From positions 1 through 64,000 of the forward strand of contig NZ_BBAS01000005.1 in assembly GCF_001311375.1 (NCBI RefSeq): 64,000 bases of DNA, written 5' to 3'. Position numbers and translations under genes: made by a program. The stretch's first letter is position 1. Each line of letters starts with the position of its first letter. Positions 39,368 to 49,107 of this stretch are shown here, one piece after another. The stretch is from Limosilactobacillus equigenerosi DSM 18793 = JCM 14505 (GTDB lineage Bacteria; Bacillota; Bacilli; Lactobacillales; Lactobacillaceae). Below the pieces are notes generated by a model that had not been told where the DNA came from, made no database searches, and saw nothing but the letters and a program-made list of their open reading frames with translations.

Positions 39368-41489
39368 TTACTTTTGAATTTCTTCTTTGTAATCGCCATT
39401 TGGGCAAACAACTTGCTTCCCACCCTTAACCTTCTTTTCAACTAAGAAGTGATGGTCTTTTGGACATTCACGTTCAATTGGACGATCCCATGAAACGAAG
39501 TCACAATCTGGATACCGCGAACAGCCATAGAACGTCCGGTTCCGCTTTGACTTACGTTCAACGACGTTTCCTTCGTGACAAACGGGACATTTAACCCCGG
39601 TATCCTTAACAATTGCCTTAGTATTCCGACAATTTGGGAACCGCGAACATGCATGGAATTTACCATACCGTCCCATTTTCACGACCATTGGCGCGCCACA
39701 AATATCACAGTCACTCCCGGCCAATTCGTCCTTCATTTCAATTTTGGCAACTTGTTCTTCCGCCCGTTCCACTTCCTTAGAAAATGGTTGATAAAATTCA
39801 TCGACAACCTTGACCCAGTTTTCTTTTCCCACTTCAACTTCATCCAGCTATCTTCAACTTCGGCCGTAAATTTAACATTCACGATTTCAGGGAATTGTTC
39901 CCCGATAATCTTATCGACGATTTCACCAAGTTCGGTTGGTTCAAAGTGGCGCGCCGTTAACTTCACGTAATAACGGCGTTGAATCGTATCAAGCGTTGGC
40001 GCATACGTGGATGGCCGACCGACCCCATTTTCTTCTAGCGACTTAACCAAGGCCGCTTCCGTATAGCGGGCCGGTGGTTGGGTAAAGTGTTGTGCCGGAT
40101 TATCACTCACCAGCATTACTTGATCACCAACATTTAAGTCCGGTAACAAGTTATCTTTGTCATCCCCCGCTTGTAAACTTTCGTAAACCCAGGGAATTTT
40201 ACCTTTGACCCAGTGGCACGGAAATCAACATGGTTTTGTTCAATCATGACCGCCATCGTATCCATCACTTGTGGGGTCATTTGGCTGGCCACAAAACGAC
40301 TCCAAATTAAGTTGTAAAGTTTATATTGGTCATTGGACAAGTATTGCTTCATCTTAGCCGGCGTCCGGAACACTGATGTTGGCCGAATCGCTTCGTGAGC
40401 ATCTTGCGCCCCTTCTGGCAGTTTACCTTTTACCGGTTTCGTGGCGGCGTACTCAGCTCCATATTCATCATGAATGAATTGCGAAGCTTCATGTTTGGCC
40501 ACTGCTGAAATCCGCGTGGAGTCTGTCCGCATATAAGTGATTAACCCAACGGTCGCCCCTTCACCAATATTGATCCCTTCGTACAGTTGTTGGGCCGCCA
40601 TCATCGTTTTCCGGGTCCGGAAATTCAGCCGCCGGTTCGCATCTTGTTGCATCGTTGACGTCGTGTATGGTGGTTGGGCCGACCGCCGCCGTTCCTTACG
40701 TTCAACATCCGTAATGTCAAATGGAGCTTGGCGATCTAATTGACCTAACACTTTTTGAACGGCTTCGTTATTTGGTAACTTGGTCTTTTTGCCATCTAAG
40801 CCATAAAAACTAGCGCCAAATTGATCTTTGCCATGCTTAAATTCAGCATCAAGCGTCCAGTATTCTTCGGGCTTAAAATTCCGAATTTCATTTTCCCGCT
40901 TGATAATTAAGTTTAAGGCAACCGATTGAACCCGACCGGCACTCAAACCTTTTTTTAACTTTCTTCCATAAAATTGGACTAATTGAATACCCACTAACCG
41001 GTCTAAAATCCGGCGGGCTTGTTGGGCGTCCACTAAGTCCATGTTAATTTCACGCGGTTCTTTAAAGGCTTCCTTAACTTTATCCTTCGTGATTTCGTTA
41101 AACGTCACTCGGTTTAAATTATCATTGGAATCCTTTAACAAGCTAGCTAAATGCCAAGCAATCGCTTCCCCTTCCCGGTCCGGGTCAGATGCCAAATAAA
41201 CCGCCTTCGCTGCCTTCGCGTCTTTTTTGAGTTCCTTAATCACGCTCCCTTTTCCCCGAATCGAGATGTAATCCGGTTGATAATTATTTTCAATATCAAC
41301 CCCCATTCGACTCTTGGGTAAATCGCGCACGTGCCCCACACTGGCCACGACTTTATAAGTCCGCCCGAGGTACTTTTCAATCGTCTTGGCTTTGGAAGGC
41401 GATTCCACAATCACCAATTTCTTTTGCGGCGCTTTCCGCGTTGTTTTTTTCTTTATCGCTGGTTTTTTTGCTGTTGTCTTTGCTGCCAA
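39368..41489 (-). CDS. topA: DNA topoisomerase I (frameshifted here)
   Basis: Type IA topoisomerase that relaxes negative supercoils. TOPRIM motifs are [16 protein letters not shown] and [18 protein letters not shown], and the catalytic Tyr lies in [14 protein letters not shown]. Three C-terminal zinc fingers follow (CDICG...CSRFPNC, CPVCHEG...CSRYPDC, then a partial third). The N terminus is Lys-rich. The repaired length is about 707 residues. One G is missing near 40170 (YKRGDDKDN) and one G near 39845 ([12 protein letters not shown]), splitting it into three frames. Confidence 0.92.
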
Positions 41490-41611
41490 AATCCAGTTCT
41501 CCTCTACTATATTGTCTTACCTATTATTGCTACTCCTTTCCATTCTGTCAAATTAAATCCTGTTTTAATGGCAATTTTATCGTAATTTTAAGGAAAAACT
41601 AGGGGTTTATT

Positions 41612-41734
41612 CACAAATGTAATCATTCTCCGCCTAAACTTCCTATGGCTAAGCCAGCCTCCTCCGATGGATTTCCATCCATCGCACGGGAGGCAATGCT
41701 TACCCCACGGAAGTTTTTAACGGCTCCGCATACT
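41612..41734 (-). repeat. Palindromic intergenic element, copy E3
   Basis: On the minus strand it starts TAGTATGCGGAGCCGTTAAA and ends GTTTAGGCGGAGAATGATTA. AAACTTCC pairs with GGAAGTTT, GGGTAAGC with GCTTAGCC, GCCTCC with GGAGGC, and CGATGGAT with ATCCATCG at the tip. Its left end encodes the last residues and the stop codon of dprA. Confidence 0.78.
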
Positions 41735-42579
41735 AAATTCTTCCAATATATCATCGCTCGTCAGCACTGGTTTCGCGCCGGCGGCAATTAATTCATTCGT
41801 ACCGACTGACGTTTTCCGATCAATATCCCCTGGCACTGCAATCACATTCCGATTTTCTTGCAAAGCCTGATTGGCGGTAATTAAACTTCCACTTTTTTTG
41901 TTTTCCTTCCACCACCAAACAGGTCGAACAAAGGCCTGCAATAATCCGATTCCGGGCTGGAAAATGTTGCGCTTTCGGCGGGGTTTGGAGGGGATATTCC
42001 GTAATTAACAATTGCTGTTGGGCAAGTTGTTCCTGTAATAACCGATGTTGATGAGGATAGGTAACATCTAACCCACTCCCAATCACGCAATCGTGTGACC
42101 CCCATGTTGCATTGCTAATTGATGCTCCATGCATCCACCCCCTTCGCCAAGCCACTAACAATCGTGATTCCTTGCTCGATGACTGGTGGTAATAAATGCT
42201 CCATCGCCATTTTGGCATACTGACTCATTTGGCGACTGCCGACCACCGCTAATTGTGGCGTCGTCAATAAACTGAGATCCCCGCGGTAATATAACACCAC
42301 TGGAGCCGCATAAATCTCGCGTAATTGACTGGGATATGTTTCTTGCGTCAAAACGAGGTGGTTTACTTCATAGTTTAGCGCGACTTGTTGTTGTACCCAC
42401 GGCGTTTTCAATTCTGTGGTCAACGCTGTCATTTGACTTTCCGTTAATCCAACTGCTTGGAGACAAGTCCATAAATCTGGGTTGCGTTGTTCCATTCCGA
42501 CCCGCGCCACCATTCGTAAAACGTGCGGACTTAATTGCCGACAAAAACTTAACGCAAATAAATCATCTTCAAATTGCAT
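41717..42579 (-). CDS. dprA: DNA-processing protein DprA (frameshifted here)
   Basis: Loads RecA on incoming single-stranded DNA during transformation. The Rossmann domain shows QLAVVGSRQMSQYAK, IVSGLAKGVDA, VIGSGLDVTYPHQ, ITEYP, FPARNRIIAGL and a C-terminal winged-helix part ending TSDDILEEF. The start is ATG 42579. At least three breaks (near 42125, 41945 and 41895) split the repaired 287 or so codons. The final residues SMRSR and the stop are encoded by the left end of element E3. Confidence 0.88.
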
Positions 42580-42635
42580 AAAAAATACCTCCGCATTTAA
42601 TAAATACGCAGGTACTAACAATTTAAACCGATTAA

Positions 42636-43403
42636 TTATAGATATTTTGGCACGGGGGCAAATGTCCGCCGATGAATCGGGGTTACTCCATATTCAGCTA
42701 AGGCTGCTAAGTGTTGTTTAGTCCCGTAACCGGCATTTTGCTTAAAGCCATATTCCGGATACAGCTGGTCATACGTGGCCATTAAATGATCCCGATACTC
42801 TTTGGCGACAATACTAGCCGCGGCCACGGAGATACTCTTTTGATCGCCTTTAATTAACGTCGTTTGCGGGTAATCAAACGGTAGCGGTACGGCGTCAACA
42901 ATTAAATGGGTCGGTTGATGCTTGAACTGCTTAATGGTGCGCATCATCGCATCCTGTGTTGCCGCATAAATGTTTAAATCATCAATTACTGGTGCATCAT
43001 TGACCGCCAGTTGGACTTCGATGGCTTCATCCACAATCTTTAAATACAGCCGTTCCCGTTCACTCGCCGAAAGTTGTTTGGAATCCGTCACGCCAATTAA
43101 ATCAAAACTTTCATCCAAAATTACCGCACAAGTAACTACCGGGCCTGCTAATGGTCCGCGGCCCACTTCATCCATCCCGGCCACATATTGATGACCAGCG
43201 GCCCATAATTGCCGTTCATACGTAAACCGTTGGTCAAACGCCGCTTGGGCTGCTGCTTGGCGTTCTAAACGCTTTTTAAATTGATTAAGGGCGGTTTGGA
43301 CCCCTTTGCGCTCATCAGCTGCCCAAGCCATTACTTGCGGATCAGTCAGCGAAGTGGCGGTTTTTAAATACGCTTTGACTTCCGCAATCGTTGGCTTATT
43401 CAT
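42636..43403 (-). CDS. rnhB: Ribonuclease HII
   Basis: Removes ribonucleotides embedded in DNA and RNA-DNA hybrids. VAGMDEVGRGPLAGPVV holds the first catalytic Asp and Glu, DSKQLSASERERLY and LIVDAVPLP follow, and KGDQKSISVAAASIVAKEYRD closes the active site. The 255 residues include the N-terminal extension usual in Firmicutes. The start overlaps the rbgA stop (ATGAATAA), so it is translationally coupled. Confidence 0.94.
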   Translation of the reverse strand: MNKPTIAEVKAYLKTATSLTDPQVMAWAADERKGVQTALNQFKKRLERQAAAQAAFDQRFTYERQLWAAGHQYVAGMDEVGRGPLAGPVVTCAVILDESFDLIGVTDSKQLSASERERLYLKIVDEAIEVQLAVNDAPVIDDLNIYAATQDAMMRTIKQFKHQPTHLIVDAVPLPFDYPQTTLIKGDQKSISVAAASIVAKEYRDHLMATYDQLYPEYGFKQNAGYGTKQHLAALAEYGVTPIHRRTFAPVPKYL

Positions 43404-44268
43404 TGTAGCCCTCGTCATTGATATCAGCCGGGACTTCTAAACTGATTGGGCCGAGCTTACCTTTACGTAAATCAAAGATAATCCGTTCACTAGCCCGCTC
43501 ATAATCATCACACATGCCCAGTTTTTGCGTAATCGTTAATAACAATTCTGGCGTTGGGACCCATTCCGCTATTTCATCATCCGTTAAGCGATACCGCGCT
43601 TGTAATTCGTTTAATCGATGCGCCCGTAAATAATCTATCGCGAAAATTGCCACATCATCTTTGGGATATAAACTATCCTTAATCGCTCCGGATAAGGCTA
43701 ACATCACCCCAATCTTGGTCGTTTCAAACTTCGGCCATAAGACCCCTGGCGTATCGAGTAATTCCAATTCGGCGGATGATCGGAGCCATTGTTGTCCCGT
43801 TGTTACCCCCGGTCGATTAGCGGTAGCGGCGACATTTTTCTTTACCAAGTGATTTAATAACGTCGACTTCCCAACATTTGGAACCCCGACACACATGGCC
43901 CGAATCGCCCGCTTTTGCATTCCTTTATCCGCTTCATTAGCTAATTTAACCGCCAAAACTTCTTTCGCAGCTTTCGTTACCACTTTAGCAACGTTATGGG
44001 CCCGTGAATCAAGGGCTAACACCGGTTGGTTATGTTCCTTAAAGTATTCACGCCATTGCTTCGTGACTTCCGGATCCGCTAAGTCCATCTTGGTTAAAAT
44101 TAAGAGCCGCGGTTTATCCCCCGTGGCCAGGTCGACTTCCGGATTTTGACTTGAATACGGAACGCGGGCGTCCACTAATTCAAAAACGATATCGACTAAA
44201 TGCATTTGTTCCCGAATTTGACGTAAGGCCTTGGCCATATGTCCTGGGAACCATTGAATAACTGCCAT
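43396..44268 (-). CDS. rbgA: Ribosome biogenesis GTPase RbgA (YlqF)
   Basis: Circularly permuted GTPase needed for late 50S subunit assembly. The motif order is G4 LTKMDLAD, then G1 [14 protein letters not shown], then G3 DTPGVLWP. It starts WFPGHMAKALRQIREQM as usual. The 290-residue gene is intact and lies upstream of rnhB and dprA. Confidence 0.95.
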   Translation of the reverse strand: MAVIQWFPGHMAKALRQIREQMHLVDIVFELVDARVPYSSQNPEVDLATGDKPRLLILTKMDLADPEVTKQWREYFKEHNQPVLALDSRAHNVAKVVTKAAKEVLAVKLANEADKGMQKRAIRAMCVGVPNVGKSTLLNHLVKKNVAATANRPGVTTGQQWLRSSAELELLDTPGVLWPKFETTKIGVMLALSGAIKDSLYPKDDVAIFAIDYLRAHRLNELQARYRLTDDEIAEWVPTPELLLTITQKLGMCDDYERASERIIFDLRKGKLGPISLEVPADINDEGYNE

Positions 44269-44319
44269 AAAAATTGGTTTCCTTTCAACAAAGTGCTAGT
44301 TGTTATTATAATACAAAAA

Positions 44320-44345
44320 CACCCAGCTTCATACCTCGCTGGGTG
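44320..44345 (-). terminator. Terminator after deoD
   Basis: CACCCAGC and GCTGGGTG form a stem followed on the minus strand by TTTTTGT. It lies 20 bases beyond the repaired deoD stop. Confidence 0.78.
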
Positions 44346-44365
44346 CTCATTTTCATCTAACTAAC

Positions 44366-45078
44366 TTACTTATCAGCAATCGCCGTTTCCAAGGAAATCT
44401 TAATCATATCGTTAAACGTCTTTTCCCGTTCCTCAGACGTCGTCTTTTCATCGCCAAAAATTAAGTCACTCACTGTTAAGACAGATAAGCCTTAAAGTGT
44501 AACTTGGCGGCTAAGAGGTATAAGCCGGCTGATTCCATTTCCGTTCCTAAAACCCCGTAATCACGTAACTTCGTCATATCAAGTTCGTCATTATAGAACC
44601 GATCGGCAGCAAAAATGTCCCCGACCTTGGTGCTAACCCCAAGCTTTTCAGCGACGTGGTACGCCGTGTCTAGTAGCCCAAAATCAGCAATTGGTGCAAA
44701 GTGGAACCCTGGCCCAAACGTGTTGGCGGTCACGGCCGAATCCGTTGAGGACCCTTGGGCTAATAACACATCCCGCAGATGAACATCGGGGGCAATCCCC
44801 CCACAAGAACCAACCCGGATAATCGTCTTGACCCCATATTCACGGACTAATTCATTGATGTAGATGGACATTGATGGAATCCCCATCCCGGAACCTTGCA
44901 CCGAGACCCGGTGGCCTTTATATTCCCCCGTGTACCCAAAGGCGTTCCGCACGGCATTAACTTGCTTCACATTGTCCAAGAAATTTTCCGCAATGTACTT
45001 GGCGCGTAATGGATCCCCTGGTAATAAAACAACATCCGCGTAATCGCCCATTTCAGCACTAATATGTGGTGTACTCAT
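44366..45078 (-). CDS. deoD: Purine-nucleoside phosphorylase, DeoD type (frameshifted here)
   Basis: Cleaves purine nucleosides with phosphate for salvage. Signature segments are [50 protein letters not shown] and [14 protein letters not shown]. As written it stops at 44476. Restoring one T near 44489 gives a tail with the conserved TVSDLIFG and a stop at 44366, total about 237 residues as in other DeoD proteins. A cre-like box lies upstream at 45117. Confidence 0.92.
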
Positions 45079-45116
45079 AATTAAACATCCTCTCTGTCAA
45101 ACATTATTTAGCGTTT

Positions 45117-45130
45117 TGTATGCGCTTTCA
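45117..45130 (-). promoter_or_regulatory. Candidate cre (CcpA) box upstream of deoD
   Basis: TGAAAGCGCATACA on the minus strand matches the cre consensus at 13 of 14 positions. It lies about 40 bases before the deoD start and downstream of a possible -10 (TACAAT). Confidence 0.4.
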
Positions 45131-45164
45131 TTTATAGTTCCATTGTACCTTATTTGAGTCGAAG

Positions 45165-45203
45165 AAAAAAGCTCATGACCCCTTAAATTTAGGATTCATG
45201 AGC
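45165..45203 (-). terminator. Terminator after the YozE-like gene
   Basis: GCTCATGA (45171-45178) pairs with TCATGAGC (45196-45203), with six T following on the minus strand. Confidence 0.8.
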
Positions 45204-45209
45204 ATTAAA

Positions 45210-45434
45210 TTAATTCATTTTAGCTAAATATAATTGCCAAGCATCATCAAAAATCGTCATTGAATATAAATAATTAACGTTTTCTTCTAAGTAATGCGAG
45301 ATTTCATCAAAATCCTGCGAATGCTTTGGAAACGCCGTATCAAAAAAGGCATCATTAGCAAATTGTTCAATTTCATTTGGTTGGTTGGGATTCCGTTGGG
45401 TCATTAAAAACTGGTAAAAACTTTCGCGAAACAT
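45210..45434 (-). CDS. YozE family protein (UPF0346)
   Basis: The 74 residues match the YozE SAM-like fold: SFYQFLMTQRNP at the N terminus, FANDAFFDTAFPKHSQDFDE and ISHYLEENVNYL, ending FDDAWQLYLAK. The function is not known in any species. It starts 11 bases after the YpmS-like gene behind GGAGGA, so the two are co-transcribed. Confidence 0.85.
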   Translation of the reverse strand: MFRESFYQFLMTQRNPNQPNEIEQFANDAFFDTAFPKHSQDFDEISHYLEENVNYLYSMTIFDDAWQLYLAKMN

Positions 45435-45445
45435 CGTGCGTCCTC

Positions 45446-46028
45446 CTATTTCCGTGGCATACTCAAGCGAATTTTAAATTGGCCCTTTTCCATATTAAGT
45501 TCTTTCATTTGGTAGTTAACCGCCTTATCTTGACTGTATTTATTCAGATCCAGCAGGATGGTCCGTTTTTTTCGGATTTAAGGTTACCCAAGTTGGTAAA
45601 TCATAGTTTTTCGCAATGTAGTGCATTACATACCCCATTGGGAGTTTAAGCTGTCCGACTGACAAACTCTTGGCGCGTAATAACACATTTCCTTCATCCG
45701 TCCGTTCGGGCACAAAATTAAGCGCAAATTTAACTTGGACGCCCATAAATTTGGTGGTCCCGACCACCGTGGCATATTGCTTGCCGACCAAAAATTCATA
45801 TTTAACTTGCCGGTTCTTTAAAAAGCGATTGAGATAATTCGCTGACAAAGTATTCACTTGCGAACGATTCAATAATAATTCCACCGATGAATCCGTCGGT
45901 TTGGGGGCTGGAGTTTCAATTCCTACTTTGACGGGCCCGGTTGCTTTCACCGCCAGGGTGCCAATCCCAATCACGTTCACAGCTAATAACAGCCAAAATA
46001 ATAACTTATACCAATTCCGTTGTTTCAT
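45446..46028 (-). CDS. YpmS-family (DUF2140) membrane-anchored protein (frameshifted here)
   Basis: One N-terminal membrane helix (LLFWLLLAVNVIGIGTLAV) is followed by an extracytoplasmic domain with LLLNRSQVNTLSANYL, VKFALNFVPERTDEGNV and LKLPMGYVMHYIAKNY, typical of YpmS. One extra A in an A run near 45568 breaks the frame. Removing it adds a tail ending IRLSMPRK and a stop at 45446, total about 193 residues. It lies between a GDSL lipase gene (YpmR) and YozE, an arrangement common in lactobacilli. Confidence 0.8.
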
Positions 46029-46030
46029 AA

Positions 46031-46948
46031 CTAATTTCCTGCCTTAGTTTCATATTCAAATTGATCATGTTGTTGCATGTTTTTGAGCAAGGCCGCCGCC
46101 ATCTTTTCATACCCACGATGATTAGGATGATAATTATCCCCCGTCGAAATATATTGATTCAAATTGCGATTCGTTTTCATCACCTTGACGACTTCTTGTT
46201 GCTGCGTTTTACCACGATTAGCCGATTCCGTCCGCGCTACTAACGATGACCGTTGGGCGGCAGTTTGATATTGGCCATACGACATCGTTTGTTGAATATT
46301 GACGAAATACGTTTGCGGATGCTTGGTCAACGTCTGTTTAGTCACCCGATTCCATTGCGTAACGGCATCATTCATAGTAGTGATATTTGGAAAGTAAACG
46401 TAATAGGGATTATAAACACTAATCACAAAAATTGGCGCGTGCGGATTAACTTCACGGATTGCCCGGTAGAGTCGTTGCAATTTTTGCTGATAAGTATGCG
46501 CTCCCTTAGCTACAGCTTGATCAACTTGCTTGGCGCTCGCTCCCGGTGCTTTCGCGTATAGTAGTTGCGATAAATCATTGCCGCCCACCGTCATGACAAT
46601 CACATCCGCATGTTTAAGCCCGGTTTTAATCTGTGGTTGGGTATTTAACCGTTTTAAAATTTGATCCGAGCGATCCCCACTCTTCCCAAAGTTAGCAGTT
46701 ACAACTTGATTATGGTATTGTTTGGCCAAGGTTTGCTTAATAATCCCCACGTAACCACCTTGCTTAGCTTGATCGCCGACCCCTTCGGTTAACGAGTCAC
46801 CAAGCGCTGCGAGATGAATTTGTTTTTTCACCACCCGCTGTGCGGATTGTGTACCTGGTTGCGGCGATGAGGTTAGCTTTTGGTAAGCCACCCCACCTCC
46901 TGCGGCCACCCCCGCGAGCACTACTAAACTAATAATCCACTTCTTCAT
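46031..46948 (-). CDS. SGNH/GDSL-family lipase or esterase (YpmR-like)
   Basis: Secreted or membrane-anchored hydrolase of 305 residues with an N-terminal helix (IISLVVLAGVAAGGGVAY). Block I is ALGDSLTEGVGD with the nucleophile Ser, block II NFGKSGDRSD, block III TVGGNDLSQ, and block V DNYHPNHRGYEKMA with catalytic Asp and His. The substrate is unknown. It is the first gene of the YpmR-YpmS-YozE set. Confidence 0.88.
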   Translation of the reverse strand: MKKWIISLVVLAGVAAGGGVAYQKLTSSPQPGTQSAQRVVKKQIHLAALGDSLTEGVGDQAKQGGYVGIIKQTLAKQYHNQVVTANFGKSGDRSDQILKRLNTQPQIKTGLKHADVIVMTVGGNDLSQLLYAKAPGASAKQVDQAVAKGAHTYQQKLQRLYRAIREVNPHAPIFVISVYNPYYVYFPNITTMNDAVTQWNRVTKQTLTKHPQTYFVNIQQTMSYGQYQTAAQRSSLVARTESANRGKTQQQEVVKVMKTNRNLNQYISTGDNYHPNHRGYEKMAAALLKNMQQHDQFEYETKAGN

Positions 46949-46998
46949 TAACTTTCACCTTAATATTAAAAGAGCCTGCGACTAGACCTCTTTCTTCA

Positions 46999-47842
46999 CT
47001 ATTCTGTGTAGTATAACAAACAATTAGCCCCTTCTCCGGTATGGGTTGCAATCACCGGTACCGTCGTCCGGACTAAAATTTCAATCTCGGGGAAGGCTTG
47101 GTGCAATTGAGCTTTTAACCATTCCATTTCACTGCCGGCGTCCACATGCGAAATCCCAATCATCTTCACTTTCGGACCAGCTTGCATCTCAGCAATAATG
47201 TCCTTCCAAAGCTTATGCATCCCTTTAGTCCCGCGTACTTTGGCTGGAATATCAATCACGCCATCATGGACATATAACATTGGCTTGATATTTAAGACCC
47301 CCGATAGCATTCCGGCGAATCGACTCACGCGGCCCCCCGACACGAGGTTCTTAACATTATCAATTCCTAAGTAAATCTTCGAACGCTTTTGAACATCTTT
47401 ACATAAAGTAATTAATTCTTCCACCGTGGCGCCATTTTCAATCGCTTTGGCTGCTTCTAAGACTTGGTAACCTAAACACCGATCCGTCGTATCAGAATCG
47501 AGTACCGTTACCTTGGTCTCGGTCATCGTGGCTGCTTGTTCGGCCGCATGAACAGTGCCACTCAAACTTTCCATCATATTAATACAAAAAAACTTCGCTC
47601 CCATCCGCGCCAAGGCGATCAAAGGCATCCACAAACTTACCGATTGGTGGTTGCGATGTTTTGGGCAGTTCATCGCTAGCTTCCATCTTGGCCACGAATT
47701 CATCATTCGTAATTTCTTCGCGCTCAACGTATGTTTGACCGTCAATCATCACATTTAATGGCACGATGGTAATATCGTACTTTTCGATTTCGGCCTGTGT
47801 TAAGCCCACGGATGAATCAGTTACTAACTTAATCTTCGACAT
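46999..47842 (-). CDS. DegV family fatty-acid-binding protein (frameshifted here)
   Basis: Two-domain lipid-binding protein, probably the FakB subunit type that presents fatty acids to FakA kinase. Features are KLVTDSSVGLTQ at the N terminus, TSQPPIGKFVDAFDRLG with the Thr-Ser pair that contacts the carboxylate, SLSGTVHAAEQAA, and IDNVKNLVSGGRVSRF. One extra T near 47588 splits it; repair gives about 281 residues. It is divergent from the hemolysin III gene. Confidence 0.88.
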
Positions 47843-47975
47843 AGTTTTACACTCTTTTCTCGCAGTTTGCTATAATGAAACTAATTTCACAAATCGGTTT
47901 CATCGCTGATAATTCTAGTATAACAAACCGATTTCAAGAATGCATGTTTGAACAAAAAAAAGTGGGGATTGATTA

Positions 47976-48621
47976 ATGACACAAACTAAAATCAAATTAC
48001 GGCAACTATTAATTGAAATTGGCAATGCCGTGACGCACGGCTTAGGGGCCTTATTAGCAATCGTGGGGCTCGTCGTCTTATTAGTCCACACGGCAGCTAA
48101 TCCAGCCTTGATGACGCCGATGCGAATTGTGGCTTTTTCCATTTACGGTTTCATTATGATTATCTTTTACCTTGCTTCAACCTTATTTCACTCACTGTAC
48201 TTCACCCGCGCCCGCCACGTCTTTCAAATCATTGATCACTCGATGATTTACTTAATGATTGCGGGGTGCTATACCCCCTATTGTTTAGTGGCGATTGGAG
48301 GATGGCAGGGCTGGACCTTGTTAAGCATTATTTGGGTGATGGCGATTGCCGGCGTTGTTTACAAGAGTCTGTACTTAAACAAAAAAGCCACCTCTCAACC
48401 CTGATTTATGTCATCATGGGTTGGATGTGCCTTTTTGCACTCGTCCCCCTTTACCATGCCTTAGGAACGGTTGGGTTTGGCTCTTATTTGCCGGTGGCGT
48501 TGTCTATACCTTAGGGGCTTTGTTATACAGCTTCCCGACTGATTATACGCATCTGATTTGGCATTGTTTTGTCATGGTTGGCTCGAGTTTAATGTATTTT
48601 TCAATTCTCTTTTACGTCTAG
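47976..48621 (+). CDS. Hemolysin III family (PAQR) membrane protein (frameshifted here)
   Basis: Seven-helix protein with the family metal-site residues in STLFHSLYF, IDHSMIYLMIAGCYTPY and LIWHCFVMVGSS. Two one-base deletions (near 48385 and 48465) split it into three overlapping frames; the repaired length is about 215. The 3' end overlaps the end of dfrA on the other strand by 21 bases. Despite the name, most members are not toxins. Confidence 0.86.
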
Positions 48622-49107
48622 GCGGTGCCAAGTTTCAAAGCGTAACTTAACGCCATGCTCAATTAATGTTGTCTGATTAACTAATGTCCAAGCTTGCTCA
48701 TCAAGCTTGGGCATTTTTGTATCGCTCGGATAAGTTGCTTCAATTACGGTCCGTTCTAAGACATCAACTTGCGCCTGCAATAACGCAAAAAGGGTCGCCC
48801 CACCGATAATCGCAACTGGTTCCAGTTGGCGGCGCTCGGCAATCACTTGGTGCAACTGAGCCTCATCATGGACAACCATTACCCCAGGAACCGTTAATGG
48901 TTGGCGCGTTAACACCACACTCGTTCGCCCCGGTAACGCTCGCCCAATCGCCCGCCACGTTCGGCCACCCATCACGATTGTTTTCCCCATCGTGACGGTC
49001 TTAAAATGCGCTAAATCGGCGGGAAAATGCCACGGTAATTGGCCTTGATACCCAATACCGCCGGTTAAATCCTCCGCCCACACAAAACTTAGGGGGTACT
49101 TATTCAT
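48601..49107 (-). CDS. folA: Dihydrofolate reductase
   Basis: Reduces dihydrofolate with NADPH for thymidylate and purine synthesis. Active-site segment LPWHFPADLAHFK holds the catalytic Asp. VMGGRTWRAIGRALPGR and AIIGGATLF contact NADPH. The likely start at 49107 overlaps the ABC-F stop (ATGAATAA); two earlier starts, 49113 and 49119, are possible. Length is about 168 residues and the gene is intact. Confidence 0.92.
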   Translation of the reverse strand: MNKYPLSFVWAEDLTGGIGYQGQLPWHFPADLAHFKTVTMGKTIVMGGRTWRAIGRALPGRTSVVLTRQPLTVPGVMVVHDEAQLHQVIAERRQLEPVAIIGGATLFALLQAQVDVLERTVIEATYPSDTKMPKLDEQAWTLVNQTTLIEHGVKLRFETWHRLDVKEN

